From Myxocyprinus asiaticus (taxonomy: Eukaryota > Chordata > Actinopteri > Cypriniformes > Catostomidae), in contig NC_059362.1 in NCBI RefSeq assembly GCF_019703515.2, positions 41,841,826-41,905,825 of the forward strand: DNA of 64,000 nucleotides, written 5' to 3'. Under the pieces are notes generated by a model, which saw only the letters and a list, made by a program, of their open reading frames with translations, had not been told where the DNA came from and made no database searches. Below, piece by piece: positions 1 to 12,338 of the stretch; positions within the stretch are counted from its first letter, which is position 1, and each line of letters starts with the position of its first letter. The translations under genes and the position numbers were made by a program.

Positions 1-523
1 CCAAAGCTACATATATTCCATTTTAATCTTCTAAAAGCAACAAAAGCAGAGATGTAGGTTTGTAAATTTGTTGGATTGCAAGTGCTACTGTTCCCTTTAA
101 GGAAAAATGGTCCCAACTTCCATTAGAGAACAAGATTGGATACATATACTGGAACGATTTTTTTTTTTTTTTTCTGACTAACCAATTATTAAACTAGTCA
201 TTAAGGAGTCAAGAGCAGAACAAATATCACAAGAACAGCCTTTTCTTGTGAAGCTTGTGAATTGTAGGTATTAATCCTCTTCTTGGGGCTATAATGGTGT
301 TGAACCAACAGCAGCCTGTTATTTCAACTCATTGTTCCGGAGTGAATCGAGGATAGAAGTACTTTAATACCTTTCAGGGCGTATTTTGGTGAAAAATGAG
401 CCATTACGGCATTCTGAGGAGCTCTTTGTCATGGACAAGTGTCTGTAGATTGCATGGGCTCTTTGAGTGAACTGTTAGGTCTCGAGTGAAGGATTCTACA
501 ATTCTTAAGGAAAAGTTGTACAT
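1..523. other. Non-coding, nothing recognised
   Basis: There is no open frame with coding character, no repeat signature I recognise and no splice-bounded exon on either strand. A T-tract lies near 160-172. The stretch is most simply part of a large intron of the + strand gene whose exons begin at 27.4 kb, but that assignment is inference. Confidence 0.5.
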
Positions 524-1408
524 TTAAAGGGATAGTTCATCCAAAAATGAAAATTTCTTTCATTATTTACTCACCCTCATGACATGCCAGAAGTGTATGA
601 CTTTCTTCAGCAGAACACATTTGAGGAAAAATAGAAGAATAGATCAGCTCGGTAGGTCCTTTAAATGCAAGTAAATGGTGATTAGACCTTTTGAATTTCC
701 AAAAAGAACAGACTGTCAGCATTAACTTCATCCATACAACTCCACTCCACTCCGTCTTCTAAAGCGAAACGATCGCTTTTGCTGTGAAAAATTCAATATT
801 TAAGTACTTTTTAACTATAAATCATCGCTTCAGCTCACCAGTTGCATACATGCGGTCTTGTGTGACGTATTCTCATTGGCATGCTATGGATGTAATCTCA
901 CGTTTTTCTCTCAGTTGATAAATCCTGGATGAGCACACAAATGCCCCATTGTGAGTAAACCAGCATCAAAAACCAGCATAACTTCTGTACAGCTTTCCTT
1001 CTAATGTGCTATAAACAGCACTGTCCTTCCAGGTGTGTCGCACGTCCGTCTGTTCTCATGTGAACATGCCAATGCGATTACATCACACGCGCATACTGCT
1101 GCTGACCGGAAGCGATGATTTATAGTTAAAAAGTACTTAAATATTGATCTTTTTCTCAGCAAAAGCGATCGTTTTGCTTTAGAAGACATTAGCCAGTGAA
1201 GTTGTTTGGATGACATTTATGCTGACTGTCTGTTCTTTTTGGAGATTCAAAGGGCCACCATTTACTTGCATTTTAAGGACCTACTGAACTAAGATATTTT
1301 TCTGTTTTTCTTCAAATGTGTTCAACAGAAGAAAGTCATACACACCTGGGATGGCATGAGGGTGAGTAAATGAGAAATTTTTCATTTTTGGGTGAACTAA
1401 CCCTTTAA
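524..1408. mobile_element. Fold-back MITE with TTAAAGGG terminal inverted repeats
   Basis: The left end reads TTAAAGGGATAGTTCATCC and the right end is its inverted partner, ending GGTGAACTAACCCTTTAA. Inside, long arms also pair: the sequence around 740-830 (gaagacgg-type start, GCGAAACGATCGCTTTTGCT, then AAGTACTTTTTAACTATAA) recurs inverted around 1105-1190. There is no transposase frame. Relatives in this window with the same ends lie at 42521-42720, 47879-48480 and 51547-51810. Such TTAA-bounded non-autonomous elements are very common in fish genomes. The superfamily is not decided here, although the TTAA edges are compatible with a piggyBac-like or related target preference. Confidence 0.75.
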
Positions 1409-4400
1409 GTGGGGTCGGTTGAGATGGTGTCTATTTTCTTTTCTGTACTTCTGCATTCGGACCTCAGTGCAGGCCAGAAAAAAGATCTCATGAAACCTAA
1501 TTTACAAGGCAAAATCCTTGCCATTTGTAATCTCAGATTCTTATAAAGATGATGTGTATTATTTTAGTGCCAGTAGTGTCACCAAATGGAATTGCACAAA
1601 TAGTGATTTGTTTTCAAACATGCTTTCTGAACACAGCAAAATAATTGCTTCCATGTAAAGCTTTACTTGTCTTACTGATTTAAAATGGCTCTCTATAGCT
1701 TTTGTTCTCATTGGCCTCTTTATGTACATCAAGAGACACCATCTTGCAAGCTGTTTGCTACCTTTGTTCTGTAGATTATCAGGAGTTCTTGTTTGCCTCT
1801 GCTCTTCTGAAGCGACAAATGGAAGTTACTCTTTACTCTCGGGGTTATGCGACTTCATGAAAACAGGGTGTAATGCAGTCATTACCTGGCTATTATCTTT
1901 ATTAAGACACCCTCATTTATCCCCTGGCATAGGGAATTGCATTTACACATGAGATGTCAAGAGACAGGCAGGTTTCTTTCCTGCGCTAATGGTATGTAAT
2001 TTCGTAAGAAATTTCTCAACCCCAAAAAGCACATTCATTGCTTATAAGTCTTTTGTGGCTTGCAATTGCTATTTTCACAGCGTGTTCAGCCACCTTGTTA
2101 GCAGATCTAGTTTCTCTTGGCACATAATATTTTGGCTCAATAGGTTGTATTTTCTGAAATGGAAAGTAGCATGACACATTTAATGATTAAATATGTATGT
2201 CTTGCCTCTTGATTAGCTTAAAGTCAGAAATGGATATTTGACAATCAGCTTTTCACAGACTTCTTAAATCAGATATGTTTAGTTTTAATTTTGAAGTTTT
2301 GTGTGGTTTGGTGAAGTTTTTCGGAAATGTGCTAAATTGTACCTTTTTGAGCGTCTTAAATTAATCGCAAACATTAAAAAGAATTTATGTAGTCAGTTTT
2401 TGGTAATTATTATTATTATTTACATTTAACATACAGTAGTATCACTTACCTTTATCCTCCAACATAGTCTTAGTTGTCATGAGTTAATTTTGTGTGAACT
2501 TAAATTAATCTTTACCTTAAGAATGTAGTGTAATAATGCAGTGTTGAAAGATTAAGGAGTAGTGTTTAAAGTTTTATTTACCATGTTGTAAATTGCCTGC
2601 TAAATTGCAAATTGCTAAATGACTATAAATCAAAATATAGCAGCCAGTATGACACTAAATAGGTGGAGATGGTTTTTCTAATAGGAAGTTCAAACAAGTT
2701 TATACTTCAATTTGTTCTTAGGAATTTTCAAAGTGGATTGTCATTTAATTGAATGAACAATTAATTGTTAATGATAATGCTGCAAAAGGTATATGGGGGA
2801 CTCCAAACACCTTATCTAGACTTTTTTGAACTGCAATTTAAAAAATATATATACTGTGATTATTGTCTTTTTCCTCTTAATTTTCAGTCTACTTAATTTT
2901 AATGCACTTGTTTTGTATCAGTTTAATATACAATTATTTGTTACTAGAATAACAGTTTTTTTTTTTTAAATTGGCCCAATGACTTTAAGAAGAATCCAGT
3001 CTCTGAATGATAATTTTCAGTGTAATATGTTAAAACAGACTGTTGGTTTGCAGGTTATTTATTCAGTCTGATGGTGGTGATTTGTCTCGCAGTGCAGGAA
3101 AACATGCACCACCCTGCTGACCTTTGATTGATTCATCCACACTGAATCATTTAGACTGCTAGGCTGAATATTTCACCTGTTCGTCTTTATTGAATTGGCC
3201 ATTTGTCATTTCCCATAGCAGGGTGAGACAAAACTGCAATTAAAAAGAGCATTGGATCTGAACTGACCTACAACTGCGAAGGTTTTGGTGTATAATTCAT
3301 AAATCCCGGCCTTGAAAATTACAGCTGAAATCCTAAGGTGCCGATCTGATCCGTTGACATTCAGGTGAACGGATAGAGGTTCTGCTCTCCGTTTGAATCC
3401 TTTGTCAGTTTTATGGTCCAAAATAACATCCTAAAGTCCCTGTTGGATGTAATCACATCTGACCATGCTTTAGCGCCTGAGCAAACTCTAGCTTTGAACT
3501 GCCAAATTCTCAAAGTGCCGTACAGGTTCAGTGTAAGTGTCTGGATGTCTCACACTATTGGTCTCTACCTGGTAGGGATTGGAATTGTAAGTCATTTTTA
3601 ACTATTCTGTTTCCGATTCCACTTATTGATTATGATTCCTCAAAAAAATTCTTTAAAATTTGTTGTACTTTTGAAGAAGCACCAAATTATTGATCCTAAA
3701 CTATATATTTAAAAGAAAAGAAAAGGTACTTGATTCCCCACTCTGCCACCTGTGGTTTCGCTCTCCATATTTCCTTTGTTTCACCTAAAATAGTTTCTGG
3801 GATTTTTCAGTAAGAGGATGATAAATGATTCAAAGCCTCATCATTCAGGCCAAACTATCTGTCTCTTACTTTCTATCATTCTCATTCTCTGGACTTCAGG
3901 TAATCACAATCCCAGTTTGGCATTAATCCGAATTTCATGGCCTCCTAATGGTGTCCATTAAAAGCAGGCTCTGTAGTCGATGTGGTTGCTTTATCATGCG
4001 ATTCTACATAAACCTCATAGTGGAATCTTAAGCGTCCGGCGCAGCAGTTGGTGACGCACCCCAGCAGGCCAGCCAAGTGATTACAATATATCTGAAGCTG
4101 AAGCACTTCTCCAGGACGATTGCCAAGTAGACTTCATTCCCACTTTGTTGCCTCTTAACAGTAGATCTGATCAGAGAAGTGGCTTCCCTCGTTATCACCA
4201 GAAGAACATTTCCCATGAAGTCCAGTAAACGGGGGAAAAGTAAGTAAATAATCGCTTTTCCCAGAAGATCTCTGACAAACTCTTGGTCAGAAGTAGAGGT
4301 TGAGACATTTTTATTTTTATTTTGGAGTATTGCGAAATATTTTCACAGTACTGGAATGATATTCTAATTGCTAAAATAAAAAAAATAAAAAATCGGCACA

Positions 4401-6146
4401 TTTTTCTCAAATTCTTTGGTGATCAAAGAAATTGAGCATCATTCAGAGCAAGTCTGTGAAAAGACAAAACGTACAGCGGCATTACATCAACAAACTCGAA
4501 CTTTTTTTCACTGACACTGACTTGCCTATGGCTAAATGATGAAGATGAGTATCAATTGAGCATAAGATTGCAATATATCCCAGTTTCGAATCGTAATACA
4601 CTAAACATAAAGAATCGCAGTATTATCGTATAGTATCGTATCGCGACCCAGTGATGTATAATATCCTATTGCCATTCCTGTTCCTATCCCTAGTCAAAAG
4701 CGTACAGAAAATATGAAAGGAGACCAGGCTTTCTGAAATCCGAGAAGAGTCTACTGAGAAGTATCTTCTTCCACACCGTTTGGCTTGTCTAACGCTTCCC
4801 TGATAAGGCGCCAAAAGCTCCCTCATCTTTTTGAATCTCGTCCAGTTCTGAGGGAAAGACTGACCTTTGCTGTAAAGACACCAGTGCTTGCTGCACCTTA
4901 AGGCTAAGAAGACTGCCCAGTATACCGTCAGCCTCAAAGAAATGATCTCATTTCCTGCTTGCAAGCCAATGAGTCATCCACGAGCAGTGTAGCAGATAGT
5001 GGATCTCATCACATTCATAAAAGATGCAGCCCTTTTTTGTAAAGAAGTTTTAAGTTGTACCTATTTTTAGAGGGTCTATATTTCAAAGCTTTATCTGCTG
5101 TCACAACATGAATTGAAATGTACAGGACGCACTTAACCCTTGAGTGTGATGCCACTAACAGGCAAATTTACACATCCACCCAAGTGTGAATACAGTGGCA
5201 TAGAGTGCTTCTTGGGTGCCGATTGTGATCTCCATGGGCGTTCCCTTGAAAATGACTCGGTCTTTGCCGCTTTGGCAATATAGTATGTTTACTGGGAAGA
5301 TAAATTACCCCTGGCATGATCACGTGTTCCTCTTTGCAGTGGGCAAAGGAAGCGTTTGACCGATCTACTTAATTTCCACAGGCATGAACTGAATTGCTGA
5401 TCGATCCACAGGCTTCATTAAGTACCTTCACTGCATGACAAAGGGGCAGGGTGACAAATTGTGTCCTCTCATAGGCATGACCCTGACAATCTCTCCATCT
5501 TCTTTTTCCCTCTGTCTTATGTGTTCTTCCTTGATTTCTCACCCTTCCAGACTCATACAGGATGACATATCTTGCCAAAGACTTTTTTATTACCTCTAGC
5601 AATGGTATTTTCATTAAACAATAGCTTTGTTCCAAAACCTTGCTGTCTTGTCCACTGTTTACATAGCTTGCTGTCTTCAAAGGGTCTGTTCACACATAAT
5701 TTTTTCTTGCGTTCAAGAACAGTGGAATGAAACTTTTAAGTTGAACTTTTAACTTGATGTGGCATCCTAAAACACTACACTTCTTGCACGAAAAACGGCG
5801 AGTCTCATCGTAATGATCAAAAATGTCTTTCTAGTGCATTTTTACATAGATCACCAATTTAAAAAGTGCAAATGGAAGGAAGAGCACATCCTATGTTAAC
5901 GGCCCTTAAGACAGCATCCTAAGGGGTTGTTCACACCAAACTAATTTTCCATTTGCGCATATTCATTTTCTTTCTATGTAAACATTAGATTAACTTGTTT
6001 GATTGTTGCAACAATACTCAGTGTTTCTTGCAATAAGAGTTTTGCGTTTTTAAGTAAAAAAAAGTCAACATTAAAAAAACGTATCTCAAGACACTGGCAT
6101 TCTGTTCCATTCACTGTGTCTAGCCTTTTTTTAAAAAAATTTTTAA
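1409..6146. other. Long non-coding stretch, probable intron
   Basis: I see no exon with acceptable splice sites and protein-like composition on either strand. Short open frames here have no recognisable motif. Sequence near 4560-4700 (repeated ATCGTA/GTATCG words ending in CTATCCCTAG) resembles the edge of a hAT-like repeat, and 5690-6060 contains repeated 'GTTCACAC' phrases typical of decayed MITEs. Neither has both ends visible. Confidence 0.4.
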
Positions 6147-6330
6147 GGCCACATCCATACTAATGTGTTTCTGTTTGAAAACTCCACCCTCAGTTTTTGA
6201 ACGTCGTCATTATCCAAAGTATGCAGTTATGGAGAGCGCCTCGAAAGTCTTCCGAAAATGCCATTTGAGTGTGGATGAGTAGTAAAATCAATGTGTTTTT
6301 AAATGAAAACGTTTTAGTGTGGACGTGGCC
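6147..6330. mobile_element. Short hAT-like MITE (GGCCACATCC ends)
   Basis: The left end GGCCACATCCATACTAATG pairs inverted with the right end TTAGTGTGGACGTGGCC. The element is about 184 bp and has no coding capacity. Adjacent sequences (TTTTTAA before, TAATGC after) do not show a clear target duplication. Assignment to hAT is by general resemblance to fish MITEs starting with GGCCACGTCCACACT and is not proven. Confidence 0.65.
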
Positions 6331-8826
6331 TAATGCAAGAATGTGTTTAGTCTTAAACTTCCCCTAACTGAAATGAAACCTCATAAACTGGCCTATAGAA
6401 TTGGAAACATTCTGTATATCCCCTACCCCTTGCATTTTTGTTTATTAAATATTTTGCCTAATGCGATCATGCTTTCAGCTTCATTTAACATATGAAAAAT
6501 CCTGCTGGGAACACCAAACAAAACAACCACATATGCTGTTGACCAGCTTTGCTGGTCTTTTCAGCTGTGGAAATTATTTGAGAAGAGGAATTAGAATGCC
6601 ACACAGACCAGATCTGAACCAGTGTCTCCACATACACACTCATATTTTAATATTTAAATGTAGTATTTGACATTAATAACTTTTGTTTAGCTTTACCAAC
6701 TCAGACGGGTTTGTACTGGCAAATAATGTGCAAATGTACAGTATATGTCACTTGGTGAATAGTAGAGTAAAAACTTTCGATTAGGACTATTATCCAGCAG
6801 TAGCTGTCCTAAGACAGGAACGCAAGTTGTTCTGGTGTATGGGGCTTAGCAACTTGCCGGTTCTCCTTGGTTCTCCTCCTTGATCTCATTTAGCTTAAAT
6901 CCGACACACTGCTTTCTTTTGCTCGCTATTAAACATTTAATAACATTCACAGCATGGAATACCTGCATGGCTTTGCAGGAATTAAGTAACACCAGGATTT
7001 AGTGCCATTGTACGGCCACAAAAAACATTTGACTATAAACTACCTGAAGAATGAGCTGGTCCTGAGGAACAATAAACCAAGGAGCCATATTTAATTTTTT
7101 TTTCAAGATTTTATTTTATTCCCTGAAGTTCCCACTTATAAGTTTAGTCAAGGTTCTTGTCTCAAAAGCAGTCATAATTTAGTTGTACATGGCCATGTTC
7201 TGCCCTTTCTGACCCTTAATTAAACAGTATAAACAACCTCCGTTATTATTGGTTAACCTCTGCATGGGCCATGTAGCTGAATACTGAAAAGGCATTGATA
7301 TATAAACACGGTTGGTCACATGTTAATATGTTTATGGCTCTTTGAATACCAGGGGTTTCTGAACGACCCATTTTTGCGTTGTTTTTGTAAATGGTCTGGG
7401 TGGACTAGGATGAGCTTTGAGATGTGAAAGAGTATGCCTACATGGTACATCAAACTATTACTTCTAAAGAGCAAGAAAAATCCTGTTTTCCATTATATGT
7501 CCCCTTTAAAAGGTAGGAAAATGTGTTTTAAAAAAGGGCTTTAGAGTGGAGGCCTCCAACATAGTGTGAATATAGTCTAGACAAGATATATAAGGGACTT
7601 TCAACTTTCTTTTATTAATCTTATTTATTAAATTCACCTTTCTGAAATGCAGTATCTCTTGTCAAGGTGTTTACCGTTATAAGCACTTTTACACTTGCTT
7701 GAGATATACTACACTTTTAGAAACCTCCCTATAATGTATTTCTAATTGTAAAACTGATAGTTCTGGTTCTGAATGTTGATTGGCCAATATAGAGTTCCAG
7801 TCGAACTGAAATACACAATATAGTAACAGGTATGAAACGAAACATCTGCTTCTGTGCATATATTTTATCGGAAGGATGACATTTGAGGATTTGCTTAATT
7901 AAAAAAAAAATCCTTCATTTTATTATGCAGTAACCGTTTTATGAATACTTCAAGGCACTCAAGGCAGTGCTATATTGTGAAAATAGTCACGGCTAAAGGG
8001 TTTGGAGGCACTATACTGCATGTTGTGCATCAAAAAAACCTTTTAGCCATGACTATTCACAAAGTAGCATGGCCACTCATACCTTATTGCATTAATATTT
8101 ATATCATCTGGACATTATTTAACTAAATTATTTTTCTTATGCTGCAAACCTAATGAACATTATACCAGTGAGAAATCCTAGACTGGTTTTCATAGTGTTG
8201 CATCATGGAAGTAACCATGAAAAAGGTGTCCCTACAAGGCAGACTTGTAAAATTGGAAGCTGTAGTGTTTGTGTGCTATAACAAAGTTTAATAAATGAAA
8301 GTGAAGATGCTGTTTTGGCGGGTACTGGTGTGGGTGGGGTTGGAGTGTGTGTGTGTGTGTGATTGTATGTAATGTATATTAAAACATTATACATTTTTCT
8401 GCCACCACATGAAAAATACATTTTTAATTATAACAAAGTGCGAAGCTATTTCAAGAATAGCATTTCCACCACATACACACTCATATACACACACTTTTAT
8501 ATCAACCGTCTGGGACTGTGTGTTATTGCTCTAACAATTCCCATACATTATTTAAAAGTGGGAAGAGTTGGAAATGGCAACTTTTTCTTGGCCAGCACAG
8601 GCCTCCTCTCGGGAATGACCACAGTTGCCACTTGACACTTGCATACTGCTGACCCCTGACCTCTCTCTCTGTCTTGTTCCATTGCTCTTTACTTAATGAC
8701 AATGGGGACATCAGTGAATTCCTTGAAGGTGTTTGCAGCTCTCTTATTTTAATATCATTAATAATTATAATTTTTCTAATTATTATAAGATCTTGTTATT
8801 TATAGAGAATCTAGATCCCTCATTCA
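6331..8826. other. Non-coding, nothing recognised
   Basis: The stretch is AT-rich with only short open frames lacking motifs. There is a small TG run near 8347-8361 and a cluster of CACACAC words near 8470-8495. I could support no gene, RNA or complete mobile element. Confidence 0.4.
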
Positions 8827-8926
8827 GTTTGGTAAGTAACATGGATGGATGGATACCTAGATAAGTGGTAGATGAGTGGTACTGTTGAAAGGTAGGTAGG
8901 TAGATAGGTGAATAGATGGGTATATA
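8827..8926 (+). repeat. GATG/GGTA tetranucleotide microsatellite, left part
   Basis: Imperfect tetramers of the GATG, GATA and GGTA type run up to a TATATA where a Tc1-like element begins. The array resumes directly after that element at 10127, so this is the left half of one interrupted microsatellite. Confidence 0.8.
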
Positions 8927-9708
8927 CAGTTGCAAGAAAAAGTATGTGAACCCTTTGGAATTAGCTGATTTTCTGCATTAATTGGTCATAAAATGTGATC
9001 TCATCTTCATTAAAGTCACAAGTATAGACCCACACAATGTGCTTAAGCTAACAACACAAACAATTATAATCTTATTTGTGTAATGTCTTTATTGAACATC
9101 CCATTAAACATTCACAGTGCTTTAGATAAAGTAAGTGAATCCTTATATTTAATAACTGTTGGATTCTCCTTTGGCAGCAATAACCAAGTGTTTCCAGTAG
9201 CTGCGGATTAGATCCACACAGTGTTCAGAAGGAATTTTGGACCATTCTTCCTTTCAGAACTGCTTCATCTCAGCCATTTTCTTAGGATTTCTGGTGTGAA
9301 TGGCTCTCCACAGCATCTCTATTGTGTGAAGCTCTGGGCTCTGACTGGGCCACTCCAAAAGGTGGATTTTCTTTTTTTGAAGCCATTAGTTGTGGATTTA
9401 CTTTGATGTTTAGGGTCATTGTCCTGCTGCATCACCCAGCTTCTTCTGTAATGTTTTTGTTGGACAGAAGTGGTTTTTGTCTTGGTGTACTGCAGTGAAC
9501 ACCATGCCTATTTAATGTTTTCCATATAGCAGAGTTTTTTACCTCATTGAGCATTTTGTGGTGTGCCCTTGGCTGGACAGCCACTTCTAGGAAGAGTAGC
9601 CACAGTACTAAATAGTCTCTATTTATAGGCAATTTGTCTGACTGTGGACAGATGAATATCCAAACTCTTCGAGATAACTTTGTAACCCTTTCCAGCTTTC
9701 AGTCTTCT

Positions 9709-9740
<32 letters not shown>

Positions 9741-10124
9741 GTGCAAGGTATGGTCCATGTCAGCAGATGCTTCTTGTGAATAGCAAACTCAAAAATGTTT
9801 GAGTGCTTTTTATAAGTCAAAGTAGCCCACACCTCCAATCTCAGTTCATTAATTGGATGACAGGTTTGCCGACTCCTGACTCCAATTAGCTTTTGTTGAC
9901 GTCATTAGCCTAGGGGTTCACATACTTTTTCCAACCTACACTGTGAATTTTTAAATTATGTATTCAGTATGTACAAGAACAATATGATAATTTGAGTGTT
10001 ATTAGTTAAAACAAATTGTGTTTGTTCATTATTGTAACAGATGAATTTCAAACCCAATTTTAAGACCAGTTTATACATAAATGTTGGTAATTACAAAGGG
10101 TTCACACACTTTTTCTTGCCACTG
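8927..10124 (-). mobile_element. Tc1-like element inserted in a microsatellite, degenerate
   Basis: The left terminal inverted repeat CAGTTGCAAGAAAAAGTATG and the right end GTGTGTGAACCC-type inverse (tail CTTTTTCTTGCCACTG) are both present, flanked by TA. The element is about 1.2 kb, shorter than the roughly 1.6 kb usual for Tc1. Antisense remnants of the transposase catalytic region can be read around 9340-9440 (a decayed NDPKH-type segment and the following WS/WP region), but there is no continuous frame. A fragment of the same family lies near 14095-14180. Confidence 0.8.
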
Positions 10125-10126
10125 TA

Positions 10127-10490
10127 GTTGGATAGATGGATAGATAGGTGGGTAGTTGGGTAGATGGATAGATAGGTGGGTAGTTGGGTAGATGGATTGA
10201 TAGGTGGGTAGATGGGCAGATAGGGGAGGATGGATATATGCGTAGATAGGGGAGTGTGTGGATAGATGGCTAGATTATGGGGTGGGTGGATAGATGGGTA
10301 GATGGAGAGATGAGTGGATTGATGGATGGTAGATGGGTGGATACAATGGTTAGGTGGATAGATGAGTAGTTAGATTGATAGGTAAAAGGGTGGATAGGTA
10401 GGTAGATGGATGGATAGGTTAATAGGTGGGTAGATAGGTAGGTGTATGGGTAGGTAGTTAGGTAGATTGATGGATGGAGAAATAAATGAA
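10127..10490 (+). repeat. GATA/GGTA tetranucleotide microsatellite, right part
   Basis: About 360 bp of imperfect GATG, GATA and GGTA/GGTG tetramers continue the array seen at 8827-8926 on the other side of the Tc1-like insertion. Confidence 0.85.
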
Positions 10491-12338
10491 TAGAACTACA
10501 TAGTATACATAATATAAGTTGTACTGCACAGATGTAATGTCCAATATAGATATGCTATAGATTTGCATTTCTATTCTATGTATTTTCTTTACATTTCTAT
10601 TGGTATGCTTACTCAGTCATCATTGTCAGTCAGCTCACTCTGACCCAACTGAAAAAAAACCCTCTCTCTTCATTTTATTTTTGGCTGATGCCTTTATATA
10701 AAATGTACTTTTAAAGATATTTTCATTTTCATAGGAGTAACAGTAAAGGTCACCTGTTTGTGGCAGGAGTGCTGAGCTATGAGTAATCACTGTGTTTAGA
10801 AATGTGACATATATAAATGAAACCTATGTTGCAAAAAACACACTGATGGTGAAAAAGCACTGCCTCTGATGTTTCAGGGGTTACATTAAGGACCATAAAC
10901 ACGTAAAACTTTTACTATGCTTTTTTTTTTTTTTTTTTTTTTTTGTCTAGTCCACTAATCTCCCTCGGCCCTCTTTTTCATGTTTCACGCATTCCTTTAT
11001 CTTTTCTTTTCAGTCCCTCTTTTTATCTCACACTCTTGCATCTGTTTGTTTCCTGAAATATGTTTCCTGTGCTGTTTGGTTTATTCTGAGCTTTGGAACA
11101 ACACCTCTTCTATTCATAAACGCAACAAGACCGTGAAAATCTCAGCCTGCATGAAGTTCTCCCTGGCGAGATTTTCTCTCCATCCTTCTGGCTTGTTTTT
11201 TTTTACTAGTTTTAGCTTTCTGATGGAGATGCTTTAGTCGATCACTCCATCGATTGGTGAATGACAGCAGCCTCTTCCTCATCTGGCACGCCATCCCCCA
11301 GTACCACCATGACCTGAAGCTCATCAGCGTGACCTCAGCACCACAGAACTTTACACTTCTAATCCTCAATGCCAGGCTTGGAAAAAAAAAATAAATAAAA
11401 AATAAAAACTCACTTTTTGGCCAGACAGGAAGCCTGTGCAGCTGTCTTGAGAATATTCTCATAGGTCATCATAGAATGTCTAGTAGAACTATTTCACTAA
11501 GCTGGGACCAATAAGGCTTATTCAAACCAAGTACAAAATTTTGCCATAGGAATAATATGCATGAAAACATTTTCAAAATCGATTTTTAGTTTCTGACTTT
11601 TCTACCCTTTTTGTTTAAATACATAGAAAATTCATAGTAATGAAATATATTACAAATCCTGGCTAAAGAGCATTGCTATGCCTATGTCTTTATGTAAGTA
11701 TTAATAAATATAAGTCTATCTTTCTGCTAGAAGATACTATATAGCCCCTTTTTAAATACTTTAGTTTTATTCATTCACATCAAGTAGGCCTGTACTCTCT
11801 CTGCTGCTTTAGCATCAGAGAAACACATCCACATGACTAGAATTACTCTGCTAGTCACCCTAATGTTAACTGAAAAGAAACATGACATTAAGTAACTTTA
11901 TTGAACTTCAGACAGTCTGTCGTTAAAAATGTGTTCTGGCATGAAAAAGCGAAAGGAGCAAACAAAGGGTATATCAAAGTCTGTATCTTTATCATACTCA
12001 TAATCCTCAAGCTAGTGTTCTATAAACCTAATAGAAATGAAAAGGAACATTTGGCTGATGTGAGCCAAAATCTAAAGCAGATAAGCTGGCTTTTTTTTTT
12101 TTTTTTTACTTTGAAGTTTTGGCAATACAAATACACATATTATATTGCAGTTTCTCCATGGAACCATGGGGTTATGACTCATAGTCCTGGAGGCCGCAGA
12201 TGGTAGGTTTTGACTCCCTGTCAAGTTTTGACTTTTACAAGGCTGGAAATCTTCTGCCTTTGTGTCTTGGAACTGATTTCAAAACCAGAGGGAAATGTAT
12301 TGACAATTATTGTTGCTACTTGACTGATTATATATTTA
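10491..12338. other. Non-coding with one exon-like island
   Basis: This is mostly AT-rich sequence with a T24 tract near 10921-10944 and a T-tract near 12091-12108. A GC-richer island at about 11224-11390 is open on both strands and looks unlike its surroundings. It is reported separately as a finding because I could not identify it. Confidence 0.4.

Noticed and set aside
1001..1216. Antisense open frame inside the fold-back MITE
   Set aside because: It is formed from the inverted-repeat arm sequence and has no homology I recognise.
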